Assembly: GCA_016218685.1 (NCBI GenBank) | Contig: JACRDD010000020.1 | Location: forward strand, 1 to 64,000 | Source of the DNA: Desulfobacterales bacterium | GTDB taxonomy: Bacteria > Desulfobacterota > Desulfobacteria > Desulfobacterales > Desulfosarcinaceae | Reading direction: 5' to 3' | Length of the DNA stretch: 64,000 nucleotides | Shown here: piece by piece, positions 1 through 10,062 of the stretch | Position numbering within the stretch: the first letter of the stretch is position 1 | How the letters are laid out: every line of letters starts with the position of its first letter | Position numbers and translations under genes: made by a program | The notes under the pieces: model-generated | What the model was told of the DNA's origin: nothing | Databases searched by the model: none | Seen by the model: the letters and a program-made list of their open reading frames with translations, nothing else

Positions 1-158
1 GGCTTGCAGCCATCTTTTTGCGCCTTTTTTTCAAAGAACAAGAATCGAGTTTCAAAGCCGAATTGGGAGCTATATTTCGTTTCATCGGCTATAGACCGCT
101 TACTCTTGCGGCCTTGTGATTTGTTCAGGAACCTCTAATTAGCGAGATAGCCGTCATT

Positions 159-623
159 TTGACCGATAGAAAGGAGACAGTGTCCGTGGCCGAGAGCACC
201 AGTGGGGGGATCGTTTCCTCCTGCCTGCTCTCTTACCCGAATGCGTCTTCTTACTTTGTTGGCGGGGCCGTGCTTTATAGTTATCCCATTCGCACGAGTC
301 TGTTGAGATTTGACAAGGCCGAGCATGAGGCAATGGGGGGATGCCCGACGGAAATCATCAAGCGGCTTGCAGGCGCGCTGCAAGAGAAAACTGCCACGAC
401 ATGGGGGATCGGTGAGGGCGGGGCAGCTGGGCCAACCCCCAGCCATAACGGACATCCTCCGGGATTCACCGCTTTTGCAGTCATGGGTCCGTTGGAGTGC
501 GTTGCGACAATGGAGACGGGCAGCAATGATCGCATCGCCAACATGGCGGCTTTCGCCACGGGACTGCTCAAGCTTTTCCTGATAACCCTTCGAAAGCATC
601 ACCGCATCGAAATCTGGTCATGA
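159..623 (+). CDS. CinA C-terminal-domain (PncC-like nicotinamide-nucleotide amidase family) protein
   Basis: VSVAESTSGGIVSSCLLSYPNASSYFVGGAVLYSY resembles the CinA-C AESCTGG...GAS.YF.GG.V.YS pattern; followed by a hairpin and T-tract. Confidence 0.7.
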   Translation: MTDRKETVSVAESTSGGIVSSCLLSYPNASSYFVGGAVLYSYPIRTSLLRFDKAEHEAMGGCPTEIIKRLAGALQEKTATTWGIGEGGAAGPTPSHNGHPPGFTAFAVMGPLECVATMETGSNDRIANMAAFATGLLKLFLITLRKHHRIEIWS

Positions 624-633
624 ACCTGGAGAA

Positions 634-657
634 ATGGCTACAGAGCCATCTTTTTTA
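634..657 (+). terminator. Rho-independent terminator downstream of the CinA-like gene
   Basis: ATGGCT-ACAG-AGCCAT then CTTTTTT. Confidence 0.6.
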
Positions 658-814
658 TTTCTTTTTACTCCTCCATAGCAGGTCGCTTTGAAGCAAATTG
701 GTAGAACTGTTAGCGCTTAAAGATCATAAAAGGCCATATAATATTGCTGTTTGCCCATCGATTTAGAGCCAACTTTGTCGCTCTGAGGCCAAATGGCAGA
801 TTATTCAGGAAGCC

Positions 815-2131
815 CTATTTACTCCCGTCCCGGGCTGCCAAGGCTTCCATGAAGGCGCCGATCTGCGCCTTCCACTGCGCTTCGGAGTAATCCCTTAAAT
901 CCACCATGTCCGAGACCAGTTGCATCATGGGCAGATCGCAATACTTGCCGAGCTCGCTCTTGATATGGGTCTGGCCGATGGTGGTGGCGCGGCACGACCG
1001 GCAGGCGTGGAACACCACGCCATCGATGGCGTAGTCTGCGATCAGGCCCAGCAGTTTTTCCACGGTGGGGTTGCCGCTGCGCGCCCGGGCCTTTTCGTGA
1101 TAGCGCGTGGCGCGCAAAAACGCCCGCCAGGCCAGGTAATCCACCGGATCCTGGATATGGGCCGGCACCTCCACCGGATCGAATCCGCGGTAGACATTTT
1201 CGATGGCAAACAGGGCGCCGAAGCTTTCGAAGTAGTTGAAGATCCACAGCGTGTGCCAGGGCGGCAAGCCACCGCCATAGAGAATGCGGTATTTTTCTTC
1301 GGCAATAACGCCGATCTTATGCTCGGCCTTGTACTTCACCTCGTCGTAGAGTTTCTGGTAGAAATCCACGGCCGTCTGCGTGCCGGTGTAGTAATGGCCG
1401 GCCACCATGATGCTGAAATGGTCCTGGGATGGCATGGGGCTGGGCACGGCCACGCGCAGCCGGTCGATGTCGTGCCACAACCGCCAGGCCTGGTCGCCCA
1501 GGCGGATGGCTTCCCACAAGCGTTCCTTGTCCATTTTCTGGTGGGTCTGCTTTTCCAGAAATTCGATCAAGCCCTGGAACTGGGCGCGCTGATAGCGGAT
1601 GTAATGGTCGCGTACCTGGTTCAAATCGGCCTGGGGCGGCGGCGCGACCACATCGATGCTGAAGGTGGGCACCTCCAGATAGCGGCTGGCGGCCTGGTAC
1701 CATTTGAAGCGCGGGTCGCACACCGCCGAGCTGCCCAACATCATGTCGGGCAAGGGCATGCCGCCGTCCGGGCTATTGTCCGGGATGCGGCCCAGCTCCT
1801 TGCGCAGGCTGTCGAACCCCAGGCCGATGCGCGCATAGCTGCACAGCACCTGGGAGTACCCGTCCGCCTCGGCCTTGAGCAGGAAGCGGTCCATGTCGCG
1901 CTTGGCCGCGCACAGCCCCGCGTAGTTTTCGGTGGGCAGGGGAACGATATCCATGGCCCGCAGGATCTCGTCGTAGTGGGACGCGACCATCATGTAGGCC
2001 ACTTTGCGGCCGTTCTGCTTGGCCTCGTGGGCGCTTTGGTAAATATTCTTGACCAACGGCCGCACTTCGCGCGCCGTATGGGTGCCTTTGACGGCCGTGG
2101 TTTTTGCTTGCCGGGTGGCGTCCATATGCAT
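815..2131 (-). CDS. 2-hydroxyacyl-CoA dehydratase / benzoyl-CoA reductase-like subunit (BcrB/HgdB family)
   Basis: 438 aa; PTENYAGLCAAKRDMDRFLLKAEADGY..LCSYARIGLG and HACRSCRATTIGQ typical of the family; 8-nt gap to a sister subunit. Confidence 0.8.
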   Translation of the reverse strand: MHMDATRQAKTTAVKGTHTAREVRPLVKNIYQSAHEAKQNGRKVAYMMVASHYDEILRAMDIVPLPTENYAGLCAAKRDMDRFLLKAEADGYSQVLCSYARIGLGFDSLRKELGRIPDNSPDGGMPLPDMMLGSSAVCDPRFKWYQAASRYLEVPTFSIDVVAPPPQADLNQVRDHYIRYQRAQFQGLIEFLEKQTHQKMDKERLWEAIRLGDQAWRLWHDIDRLRVAVPSPMPSQDHFSIMVAGHYYTGTQTAVDFYQKLYDEVKYKAEHKIGVIAEEKYRILYGGGLPPWHTLWIFNYFESFGALFAIENVYRGFDPVEVPAHIQDPVDYLAWRAFLRATRYHEKARARSGNPTVEKLLGLIADYAIDGVVFHACRSCRATTIGQTHIKSELGKYCDLPMMQLVSDMVDLRDYSEAQWKAQIGAFMEALAARDGSK

Positions 2132-2139
2132 TTCCTTTT

Positions 2140-3279
2140 CTACGCGATCATCTCCAGGAAGGCTTGAATCCGCGTCCGGAGCTGTCCGATGGTGGCCGTG
2201 GAGTAGTCATCTTCAATCATCAGCACCGGCAGTTTGTGTTTCAGCAGATACTCCTTCAGATCGGGCCCCTCCAGTTCGCAGGTGTCGCAATAGCGTACGA
2301 TGTAGAAAATAGCGCCCTGGGCCTTCCAGTCGGCAGCAAACCGCCGGATATAGCTGAAACGGTTTTCCAGATCCTCGGCCCGGGCGCCCACCTGTGGGGT
2401 CAGGCTGCGCGGGCAATGGGTGCCCAGGTATTTTTGCACGAGCCCGTCCAGGGGGTCATCGGTTTCCGGCACCGCTTCCCAGAAAAACCGCGTGCCGGTG
2501 CACAGGTCGTCCATCACCACATGGGCGCCGCACGCTTCCACCAATTGGATAAAGGCCACATCGTCGATTTCGTTGCCCCACAAGAAGATGCGCGGCAACC
2601 CGTCGGGAGCCGGCGCGGGCCGATTTTTGACCTCTTCGATGAAGGCTTGCACCAGGTCGATGTGTTCCGCGGCCGGAACACCCATGCCGGCCACCAGCAC
2701 CTGGGTAATCTCCGTTCCGCTGACACGCGGAGGGTCTTGCTTGCGAAGCTCGTACAGCTCCCGCAGCAGCGCCCCGCGGCGGTTATAGAGCCGGATGGAT
2801 TCCCGGAGCTTTTCGGTTTCCAGTTTTCGGCCGGAGAATTCTTCCAGGCAGGTCACGAAATAGCGCAACTCATTCTTATAAAATTCAGACGACGACGGCC
2901 CCAGCATGTGCGGCACATTGATGAAGTGGTTGAAGGGCGACGGCGTGTTGCTGCGCCAGATATGGTACATGCGCTCGATGGTGTCGCAACTGTGCGGCGC
3001 CACAAACCCGTCCAGAAATTCATACTGCCCCTTGAGCGCCATATTAAAGCAGCTCCGGGCAAACGGACAGGCCATGGGTTCGAGCAGGGCATCGGCTTCG
3101 TCAATGGGCTCGCTTTGGCTGCCCTGAATGCGGAAGGGAACCATGCCCAGGGCGGTGATGATCTCGTCGGGCACAAAGCAGCAGAAATAGCCGATGATCT
3201 TTTCGCCGGCCCGGCGCAGCTCCCGGGCGCGGCCGCCCCTGTTGGCGTAAATTGCTTCGATCTGTTGCACGATAGACAT
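2140..3279 (-). CDS. 2-hydroxyacyl-CoA dehydratase / benzoyl-CoA reductase-like subunit (BcrC/HgdB family)
   Basis: 379 aa; C-terminal YCDTCELEGPDLKEYLLKHKLPVLMIEDDYSTATIGQLRTRIQAFLE typical of HGD-D family. Confidence 0.85.
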   Translation of the reverse strand: MSIVQQIEAIYANRGGRARELRRAGEKIIGYFCCFVPDEIITALGMVPFRIQGSQSEPIDEADALLEPMACPFARSCFNMALKGQYEFLDGFVAPHSCDTIERMYHIWRSNTPSPFNHFINVPHMLGPSSSEFYKNELRYFVTCLEEFSGRKLETEKLRESIRLYNRRGALLRELYELRKQDPPRVSGTEITQVLVAGMGVPAAEHIDLVQAFIEEVKNRPAPAPDGLPRIFLWGNEIDDVAFIQLVEACGAHVVMDDLCTGTRFFWEAVPETDDPLDGLVQKYLGTHCPRSLTPQVGARAEDLENRFSYIRRFAADWKAQGAIFYIVRYCDTCELEGPDLKEYLLKHKLPVLMIEDDYSTATIGQLRTRIQAFLEMIA

Positions 3280-3342
3280 TCGCCCATCCTCTTTTGCGTT
3301 AATGAAAACCCCAAACCACGCGCCAAGGCAGTGCGCCGTCCC

Positions 3343-4053
3343 TCATACAAAGAAGCGCCCCGAATCGATAATCGGCGGATCTTCGTGCTCCAAGGCATAA
3401 ACGACATCCTTGTTTAGATCCGCCTTCATGGCGGCCACGGTCGAACGCTTCTTGTTCAGTGTTTTGGCAAAGCCCAGCGTCTCTGCCATCAGTGCTTCCA
3501 TGGGACAGGCCTTGGTGACGATCTGATGCGCCTGGCACTGCGTGGCCGTCAGCCGTTTGCCGGTCAGCACCATATCTTCGAGCGTGTGGCGGGGAATGGC
3601 TTTTTTCATTCCTGCGAGCATGCCCGGCAGAAAAGGAATCCCCAGATCGACCTCGGGGTAGCACAGATAGCCCCGATCCGAGCGCATGAATCGGAAATCG
3701 AAATAGCACGCCCAGATGGCGCCGCCGGCAAAGGCGTGGCCGGTAATGGCTGCAATCGTGGGCATCGGGAAAAGCAACACCCGCTTGAACATTGCCATCA
3801 TGGCCTCGATAAAGCCCTTGGCGGTGGCCTTGTCGTTCTTCTTAAACACCGGCAGCAGCCAGTCCAGATCGATCCCGTTGCTGAAAATTTTGTCATGGGC
3901 CGAGTTGATCACCAGCACATTTGCCTCGGTCTCGTTTTCGACGCGATCCAGGGCCTTCATTACCTGGGACAGAAACTCCGGGTTAAATCGATTTTCGCCT
4001 TCATTGAGTGTGACAACGGCCACCTGCTCGTCCATTTTAATTTCAATCGGCAT
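3343..4053 (-). CDS. Enoyl-CoA hydratase/isomerase family protein
   Basis: Crotonase-fold signatures (IFSNGIDLDWL, AAITGHAFAGGAIWACYFDFRFM); start taken at MPIEIK within ORF 3343..4101. Confidence 0.85.
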   Translation of the reverse strand: MPIEIKMDEQVAVVTLNEGENRFNPEFLSQVMKALDRVENETEANVLVINSAHDKIFSNGIDLDWLLPVFKKNDKATAKGFIEAMMAMFKRVLLFPMPTIAAITGHAFAGGAIWACYFDFRFMRSDRGYLCYPEVDLGIPFLPGMLAGMKKAIPRHTLEDMVLTGKRLTATQCQAHQIVTKACPMEALMAETLGFAKTLNKKRSTVAAMKADLNKDVVYALEHEDPPIIDSGRFFV

Positions 4054-4143
4054 GATCTTATCCCTTTCGCGTGGGTTGATTGCTCTTTTGGTTATAGACA
4101 ATTGATCGAAAAAGAGGCATAGCCCGTTTCGGACAAAAATAAA

Positions 4144-4174
4144 AGGGGCGCCGGAGGTATCCTCCGGCGCCCCT
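4144..4174 (-). terminator. Rho-independent terminator after the SBP gene at 4194..5195
   Basis: 14-bp perfect stem AGGGGCGCCGGAGG-TAT-CCTCCGGCGCCCCT; T-rich tract on the minus strand. Confidence 0.8.
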
Positions 4175-4193
4175 AAAAAATCGATCCGCGGGA

Positions 4194-5195
4194 CTATTCG
4201 TAAATCTTCTCCGCGGTGGACAAAATATCGTAGGGGATCTGCACCTTGTACTTCTGGGCGGTCTTGGCGTTGATCACCAGCTTGCCTTTTTTGCTCTGTT
4301 TATACACCTGTTTGGGGGCTGCTCCGTTGAGGATCTCCAGCGCGGTTTCGGCGGCCATGGCCCCCATCGCCGGCTCGGAGGTCACGATGGCGAGCAGCGC
4401 ACCGGATTCCACTTCCGTTTCGGTGGCGGCGAATACCGGTTTTTTGGCATTTTCCACGGTCCAGGCAACCAGCTCCTGGCGGGTCATCTCCTTGCCGTCC
4501 TTGACGATGCGGCTGGTGTCGGCCAGGTAGATGAGGTCATACTGGAAGTCGGTCACCGCTTTTTGCCACTCCTCGAAGGTTTCGCAAAGGAACATATCCT
4601 TGTAGAGGACGCCAGCCTCCTTTTCGATAAACGGTGCCCGGCCGGTCAGGACATTTTTAACGCCCTGCATGGGGCCGCTGTTTTTGCTGATCAACCCCAC
4701 GGTTTTACCCCCGAACAACTTGTTGCCCAGGCGCCAGATGTCGGCGGCATACGAGGCGCGGATAACGCCGGTGACATTGTCCTTGGGCATGCCCAAATCG
4801 CTTGGAGCGCCGAAAACATAAGCAAACACGATCGGAATATCGTCGATGCGGGCGGCGACGAACTTCAGGGCATCGTCATCCAGGGCGATGACCACATCCG
4901 GTTTTTCCGCCCTCAGGTTGGCGATGGCAGTATCGCCTGCCTTGGTCTTGGCCTCGTCCGTGGTCATGTAAGTCATTTCCGCCCATTGGTAAACGGGTTT
5001 GATGCCCGACGCCTTGAAGGCCTCATCGATGCCCTTATAGAACAGATGATAACCGGTGGCCTCGTACCGCTCCTTGGCCACACCCGAAACGACCACGACC
5101 TTTTTGCCGCTCAGGTCGGCGGCCATGGCGCTGTCGCCAAAAAGAATCATCGTCAGAACACACGCCATCAAAAATGCCCATTTAGAAATTTTCAT
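4194..5195 (-). CDS. ABC transporter substrate-binding protein (PF04392-like), paralogue 1
   Basis: Signal peptide, LSGKKVVVVSGV, DIPIVFAYVFGAPSDLGMPKDNVTGVIRASYAADIW. Confidence 0.8.
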   Translation of the reverse strand: MKISKWAFLMACVLTMILFGDSAMAADLSGKKVVVVSGVAKERYEATGYHLFYKGIDEAFKASGIKPVYQWAEMTYMTTDEAKTKAGDTAIANLRAEKPDVVIALDDDALKFVAARIDDIPIVFAYVFGAPSDLGMPKDNVTGVIRASYAADIWRLGNKLFGGKTVGLISKNSGPMQGVKNVLTGRAPFIEKEAGVLYKDMFLCETFEEWQKAVTDFQYDLIYLADTSRIVKDGKEMTRQELVAWTVENAKKPVFAATETEVESGALLAIVTSEPAMGAMAAETALEILNGAAPKQVYKQSKKGKLVINAKTAQKYKVQIPYDILSTAEKIYE

Positions 5196-5364
5196 ACGTT
5201 GTCCCCCTTGTTAAAACGATAAATTATCGGATGTTCGTTGGATCGATCCGCTTTGCGCAATATGGTTCTTTAGATGGACGAAAAACTGAACAGCAACAAG
5301 TTCCATAGTTGTTCTCCCACCTTTACACTATCGCCAAATGAAAGGCAGACTTTAGAAAAAAACA

Positions 5365-5398
5365 CCGCTCGCTCCGGGCCAAAGACCGGAGCGAGCGG
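5365..5398 (-). terminator. Hairpin terminator after the SBP gene at 5450..6451
   Basis: 13-bp stem CCGCTCGCTCCGG / CCGGAGCGAGCGG with an 8-nt loop, then T-rich on the minus strand. Confidence 0.7.
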
Positions 5399-5449
5399 CG
5401 GATAATCGCGTTGCCCGTTATGGGCAAAGATAAACTATTTCGGTGGCGG

Positions 5450-6451
5450 CTATTCGTAAATCTTTTCGGCGGTGGACAAAATATCGTAGGGGATCTCCAC
5501 CTTGTACTTCTGGGCGGTCTTGGCGTTGATCAGCAGCTTGCCCTTCTTGCTCTGCTTATACACCTGGCTGGGGGGTGCGCCATTGAGGATCTCCAGGGAG
5601 GTCTCAGCGGTCAAGGCACCCATTGCCTTCTCGGAGGTCACGATGGAAAGCAACCCACCGGCTTCCACATCCGAATCCGCAGCAGCGATGACGGGGACCT
5701 TGGCGTTTTCCACTGTCCAACGCACCAGTTCCTGACGGGGCAACTCCTTGCCGTCTTTGACGATGCGGCTGGTGTCGGCCAGATACAAGAAGTCATATGG
5801 GAAGGCGGTTACCGCTTTTTCCCATTCCTGGAAGGTTTCGCAAAGAATCATATCCTTAAACAAAACCCCGGACTCTTTTTCCAGAAAAGGCGCACGGCCT
5901 TCGAGGACTTTTTTGATGCCTTCCATGGAGGTACTGCCTTTGCTGAGCATGCCCACCGTCTTGACCCCAAACAGTTTATTGGTCATACGCCAGATATCGG
6001 CGGCATAAGAAGTTCGGATGATGCCGGTGACATTGTCCTTGGGCATGCCCATGGCAGCTGGTGCTCCCCAGATGTAAGCGAATACAATGGGGATATCGTC
6101 GATCCTGGCGCCCACGAACTTCAAGGCATCATCCCCCAGTATGATGATCAGGTCCGGTTTCTCTGCCCTCGCCTTGGCGATGGCGGCATCACCCGCCTTG
6201 ATCTTTTCCTCGTCCGTGGGCAGGTAAGTCATTTCAGCCCATTTGTAAACAGGGGTAATTCCCGCCGGTTTGAAACCTTCATTGAGGCCGTCCATGACCA
6301 ACAGGTAGCCTGTCTCACCGGCCTTGGATTCATGCACGCTTGCTACCACCACGACTTTTTTACCGCTCAGATCGGCGGCAAAGGTGGCGTTGCCGATCAG
6401 GGCCACTGTCAGTGCACATGCCATCAAACATGCCATCTTGAAAAACTTCAT
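5450..6451 (-). CDS. ABC transporter substrate-binding protein (PF04392-like), paralogue 2
   Basis: Same length and clearly homologous to 4194..5195, including C-terminal IPYDILSTAEKIYE. Confidence 0.8.
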   Translation of the reverse strand: MKFFKMACLMACALTVALIGNATFAADLSGKKVVVVASVHESKAGETGYLLVMDGLNEGFKPAGITPVYKWAEMTYLPTDEEKIKAGDAAIAKARAEKPDLIIILGDDALKFVGARIDDIPIVFAYIWGAPAAMGMPKDNVTGIIRTSYAADIWRMTNKLFGVKTVGMLSKGSTSMEGIKKVLEGRAPFLEKESGVLFKDMILCETFQEWEKAVTAFPYDFLYLADTSRIVKDGKELPRQELVRWTVENAKVPVIAAADSDVEAGGLLSIVTSEKAMGALTAETSLEILNGAPPSQVYKQSKKGKLLINAKTAQKYKVEIPYDILSTAEKIYE

Positions 6452-6685
6452 ACTCGCTCCCCTTTTTTAAAATTTAAGATCCGGATTCTCGATAACCCTG
6501 TTGCCCGCGAGACGGATGGGCAGAACCGACAGAAACCGGCACACGCCAAAAGCGTTTAGCCTTCGCATATCTGGTCCATTATATCGCCGGATAAAGGGAT
6601 AACTTTAAAAAAAGAACCGCCCGAACCGGGTGCAAGCACCGGGCTCGGACGGCAGGTATAGTTCTGCCCGTTGGGGCTGGAGGCG

Positions 6686-7561
6686 TTATTTCTTTTTGGT
6701 GTAGTCGTACCAGCCTTTGCCGGTCTTCTCGCCGTATTCGCCCTTGACGTACTTTTCCACCAGGCTGGGGGGAGGCAACTGGGTGCGGTCGCCGGTGGCG
6801 CGGAAGGCTTCCATCATTGCGATGTAGCTCAGGTCGATACCGGTCAGGTCATTGAGGCGGAACGGGCCCATGGGGTGGCCGGCGCCGTAGACGCAAGCCT
6901 TGTCGATATCTTCCACGGAGGCCACGCCCATCTCGAGGATCCAATGGGCTTCGCGGCCGATAGCCCGGAAAATGCGGTTGAGCAGGAAGCCGTCCACCTC
7001 TTTTTTCAGGTGCACGGGCACCTTCTCGATCTTCTTGCACAGATCCATGGAGACCTGGATGGTTTCATCAGAGGTGTGGGGGCCTTGAACCACTTCCACC
7101 AGCTTCATCACCAGGGCCGGGTTGAAGAAGTGCAGGTTGCACACCTTGCCGGGACGCTTGGTGGCATCGGCGATCCGGGAGCTGACGATAAACGAGCTGT
7201 TGGTGGCCAGAATGGTGTGCGGCGGACACCATTGGTCCAGATTGGCGAACACTTTACGCTTGAGGTCCAGGATCTCCAGGATGGCTTCGATGACATAGTC
7301 GGCATCCTTGCAGGCTTCCTGCAGGTTGGACGAGAAGCTGATGTTGGCGCGAATCTGCTTGGCCTGGTCGGCGGTCATCTTGCCCTTTTCGACGCGGCCG
7401 GGCAGGTATTTGTCCACAAAAGCCTCGGCTTTTTTCAGGACATCTTCCTTGACATCCGTGCAGACCACTTTAAATCCAAAGATGGCGCATTGCAGGGAAA
7501 TTTGGTGCCCCATGTTGCCGGCGCCGACGACGACGATCTTTTTGACATCCTCGATCTTCAT
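6686..7561 (-). CDS. 3-hydroxyacyl-CoA dehydrogenase (3-hydroxybutyryl-CoA dehydrogenase family)
   Basis: MKIEDVKKIVVVGAGNMGHQI Rossmann motif, NTSSFIVSSRIADATKRPGKVCNLHFFNPALVMKLVEVV; start at MKIED within ORF 6686..7615. Confidence 0.88.
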   Translation of the reverse strand: MKIEDVKKIVVVGAGNMGHQISLQCAIFGFKVVCTDVKEDVLKKAEAFVDKYLPGRVEKGKMTADQAKQIRANISFSSNLQEACKDADYVIEAILEILDLKRKVFANLDQWCPPHTILATNSSFIVSSRIADATKRPGKVCNLHFFNPALVMKLVEVVQGPHTSDETIQVSMDLCKKIEKVPVHLKKEVDGFLLNRIFRAIGREAHWILEMGVASVEDIDKACVYGAGHPMGPFRLNDLTGIDLSYIAMMEAFRATGDRTQLPPPSLVEKYVKGEYGEKTGKGWYDYTKKK

Positions 7562-7840
7562 TGAATCTCCTCCTTGAGTAATTTGATGGGGAAGGGCTGA
7601 GGTCCAGCCCAGCAAGTGGCCTGGGAAGGGCCGAAACCCGGACTTTCGCGGCCTGTCGTTGTTTCCCGAACCGAACGATTGCTCGGTTTCATAGCACCCT
7701 GGCGTGCCCAGGTCAAGGCGATCATTTTGACCTTAACTTTATCGATAACCAGGCAATAATATAGGAAGCGCTTAACAAAAGCAGCAAGTGTCAAGCTGTG
7801 TTCCTGCCAGCGGCAGATTTGAAATGAACGGGAAAAGCAT

Positions 7841-9994
7841 ATGATCTTCCAAGGAGACCTGAGCAAATACCATCCCGCCGATGCGCTCATGTTCCTGTCC
7901 CAGTTGAGTTTGAATGGCGTGCTGTCCGTATCGTGCGCCAACCGGCTTCTGACCCTGGATTTCAAGGACGGCTTCCTGCTGGATGCCCACTCGGCCGGGG
8001 GCGACGATAAAATGCTGCGCGTCTTGCGTTTTCGCAAACACATCGACGCAACCCAGGAGCAACGCATTCGGCAGATCCGTAAGGAAACCGGCATGCGGGT
8101 ACGCCAGATCCTGGCCGAATTGAAGTTATTCCCTTTGACGGCCATCCGGAAGATTCTGGAAATGGGCATCCAGGAGGCGCTGCTGGAGCTGTTTCTCATG
8201 GAAAACGGGATTTTCAATTTCACCGACGCGGTGGTGGATGACGACGGGGCCGGCATCAAACTGGCCGCCGGTTCCATTTCGATCTCGGTGCTCTCCCAAG
8301 CCGACGAGATGCGCAATTTCGAAAAGTCCATCATCAGCTTGGAGCGCTCCGTGGGACTGAACGTGCCGGCGCCGGCTCCCGAGGGCGCGAGTTGGGAAGA
8401 GCGCGTCCTGGCCCATTTGACCACCCAGCCCGTTGCCGCGCGCCACTTGATCGCCACGGCCCCCTTCGAGAGCCACCGCGCGATGCGGCTCATCGAGGCG
8501 CAACTGGCCTCCGAGACCCTGCGTCTGTGGCCATTGCCGGAAACCGGCCCGGTGGCGGTGGCGGTCGCCGCACCGGCCATCGACCCGCTTTTCGTGGCCT
8601 ACAAGCAGGCGCTCAAGAGCGTGCTCTCCACTGCCGAGGTGCTCAAAAAGCTCGAAGCCGTCATCGCCTTCTGCAAAAACTTCTACGACGGCATCCTGAT
8701 TTTGAGCCTCAGGGAAACCCATATTGTTCACTGCAAGGCCATCGCCATCGAAGCCAACCGCAACGTACGCCAGAAGAATTTCAAGGGCAACCTGGGCGCC
8801 ATTCAGCAGGACCCGGTGTTTCAGGCCGTGCAACGTTCGGGGATCGGTTTTTTTGGCCGGATTTTTCCTTCCCAGCTCATCGGCCAGTGGACGGACTTGC
8901 CGCCCAAGGGCGAGTGTGGGCTGTTCCCCATTCTCAGCACGCCCCAGTTGGCGCTGTTTTGCTACGTCTACACCCAAAACGCCTACACCGGCCTGACGCC
9001 CCATCACTATCTGGAGCTGCTGGCATGGATGCTCAGCCCCGGCAACAAATCGGTTTTAGCCAAAGCGGCGGACCAGGGGTCCGCGGCCCCTGCTGGAGCG
9101 GTGGTCTTGCCGGGCGCCGATCCTCTGGCCGATGGCGACAGCACGCCGCGCAATTTGTTCCGCATGGTCGAGCGCATCGACGATCTGCCGCCCTTTCCGG
9201 CCCTGGCGGCCCGCACCCTGGAAACCCTGGCCAAGCCCAATGCCTCCATGGAAGAGGTGGAGAAGACCATCGCCCAGGACCAGGCCCTGGTGGCCAAGAT
9301 CATCAAGGTTAGCAATTCGGTGTTGTACGGCGGGTATCAGAAGATCGCCTCACTGCGCCAGGCCTTGACCCGTCTGGGCGTGAAGACCACCAAGAGCCTG
9401 ATCCTGGCAGCTTCCACGCGCGGCTATTTCTTCAAAAACCGCAGCGTCATGAACACCTACGGACAGTTCCTCTGGCAGCACGCGGTCGAGACCGGCATGG
9501 CCTGTCGGCGCATCGCGGAGAGCCTGGGCCATGAAGATCCCGAGCAGGCCTTCATCGCCGGCATCATGCACGATATCGGTAAACTGGTCATCCTCATGCT
9601 CGATGACGAGAAGTACAAAGAGATCCAGCGTTTGAAAACCATCGACAAGCTCACCACGGTGGTGGCCGAAAAGGAACTGCTCGGCACGGACCACGGCACC
9701 CTGGGCCGGTTGTTGATGGAGAAATGGCGCATGCCCGAAACGGCCCAGGTCTGCGCCCAGTACCATCACACGCCGGCCCAGGCGCCCCAATATGGCCCCT
9801 TGGCCAACCTGGTGGCGTATGGCGACTACCTCAGCCACAAATTGAGCAACCATCCCCTCTCCGATCATCTCGAAGACGAAATCCTGGCCGGCGCCTTGAA
9901 GCGGGCCCTGGGTCTGACCGAACCGCTCCATGCGGAGCTGCTGGCCACAATCCAAACCGATTTCCAGAGCAGCGATATCCTGGGCGAAGGCTGA
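7841..9994 (+). CDS. DUF4388 (PATAN-like) + HDOD domain protein
   Basis: N-terminal MIFQGDLSKYHPADALMFLSQLSLNGVLSV (DUF4388) and C-terminal PPFPALAARTLETLAKPNASMEEVEKTIAQDQALVAKIIKVSNS..HDIGKL (HDOD). Confidence 0.8.
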   Translation: MIFQGDLSKYHPADALMFLSQLSLNGVLSVSCANRLLTLDFKDGFLLDAHSAGGDDKMLRVLRFRKHIDATQEQRIRQIRKETGMRVRQILAELKLFPLTAIRKILEMGIQEALLELFLMENGIFNFTDAVVDDDGAGIKLAAGSISISVLSQADEMRNFEKSIISLERSVGLNVPAPAPEGASWEERVLAHLTTQPVAARHLIATAPFESHRAMRLIEAQLASETLRLWPLPETGPVAVAVAAPAIDPLFVAYKQALKSVLSTAEVLKKLEAVIAFCKNFYDGILILSLRETHIVHCKAIAIEANRNVRQKNFKGNLGAIQQDPVFQAVQRSGIGFFGRIFPSQLIGQWTDLPPKGECGLFPILSTPQLALFCYVYTQNAYTGLTPHHYLELLAWMLSPGNKSVLAKAADQGSAAPAGAVVLPGADPLADGDSTPRNLFRMVERIDDLPPFPALAARTLETLAKPNASMEEVEKTIAQDQALVAKIIKVSNSVLYGGYQKIASLRQALTRLGVKTTKSLILAASTRGYFFKNRSVMNTYGQFLWQHAVETGMACRRIAESLGHEDPEQAFIAGIMHDIGKLVILMLDDEKYKEIQRLKTIDKLTTVVAEKELLGTDHGTLGRLLMEKWRMPETAQVCAQYHHTPAQAPQYGPLANLVAYGDYLSHKLSNHPLSDHLEDEILAGALKRALGLTEPLHAELLATIQTDFQSSDILGEG

Positions 9995-10001
9995 AAAAGA
10001 A

Positions 10002-10030
10002 CGCCCCTCCTCACCGAGTGAAGAGGGGCG
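10002..10030. terminator. Hairpin between convergent genes
   Basis: CGCCCCTC ... GAGGGGCG (8 bp), flanked by A/T-rich tracts, between convergent CDSs. Confidence 0.55.
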
Positions 10031-10062
10031 CAAAAGGCCCAATGCCGTCTTGCGACAGGCCG

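Noticed and set aside
2104-3417. 437-aa plus-strand ORF antisense to the BcrC-like gene
   Set aside because: Antisense of a supported gene, no motifs.
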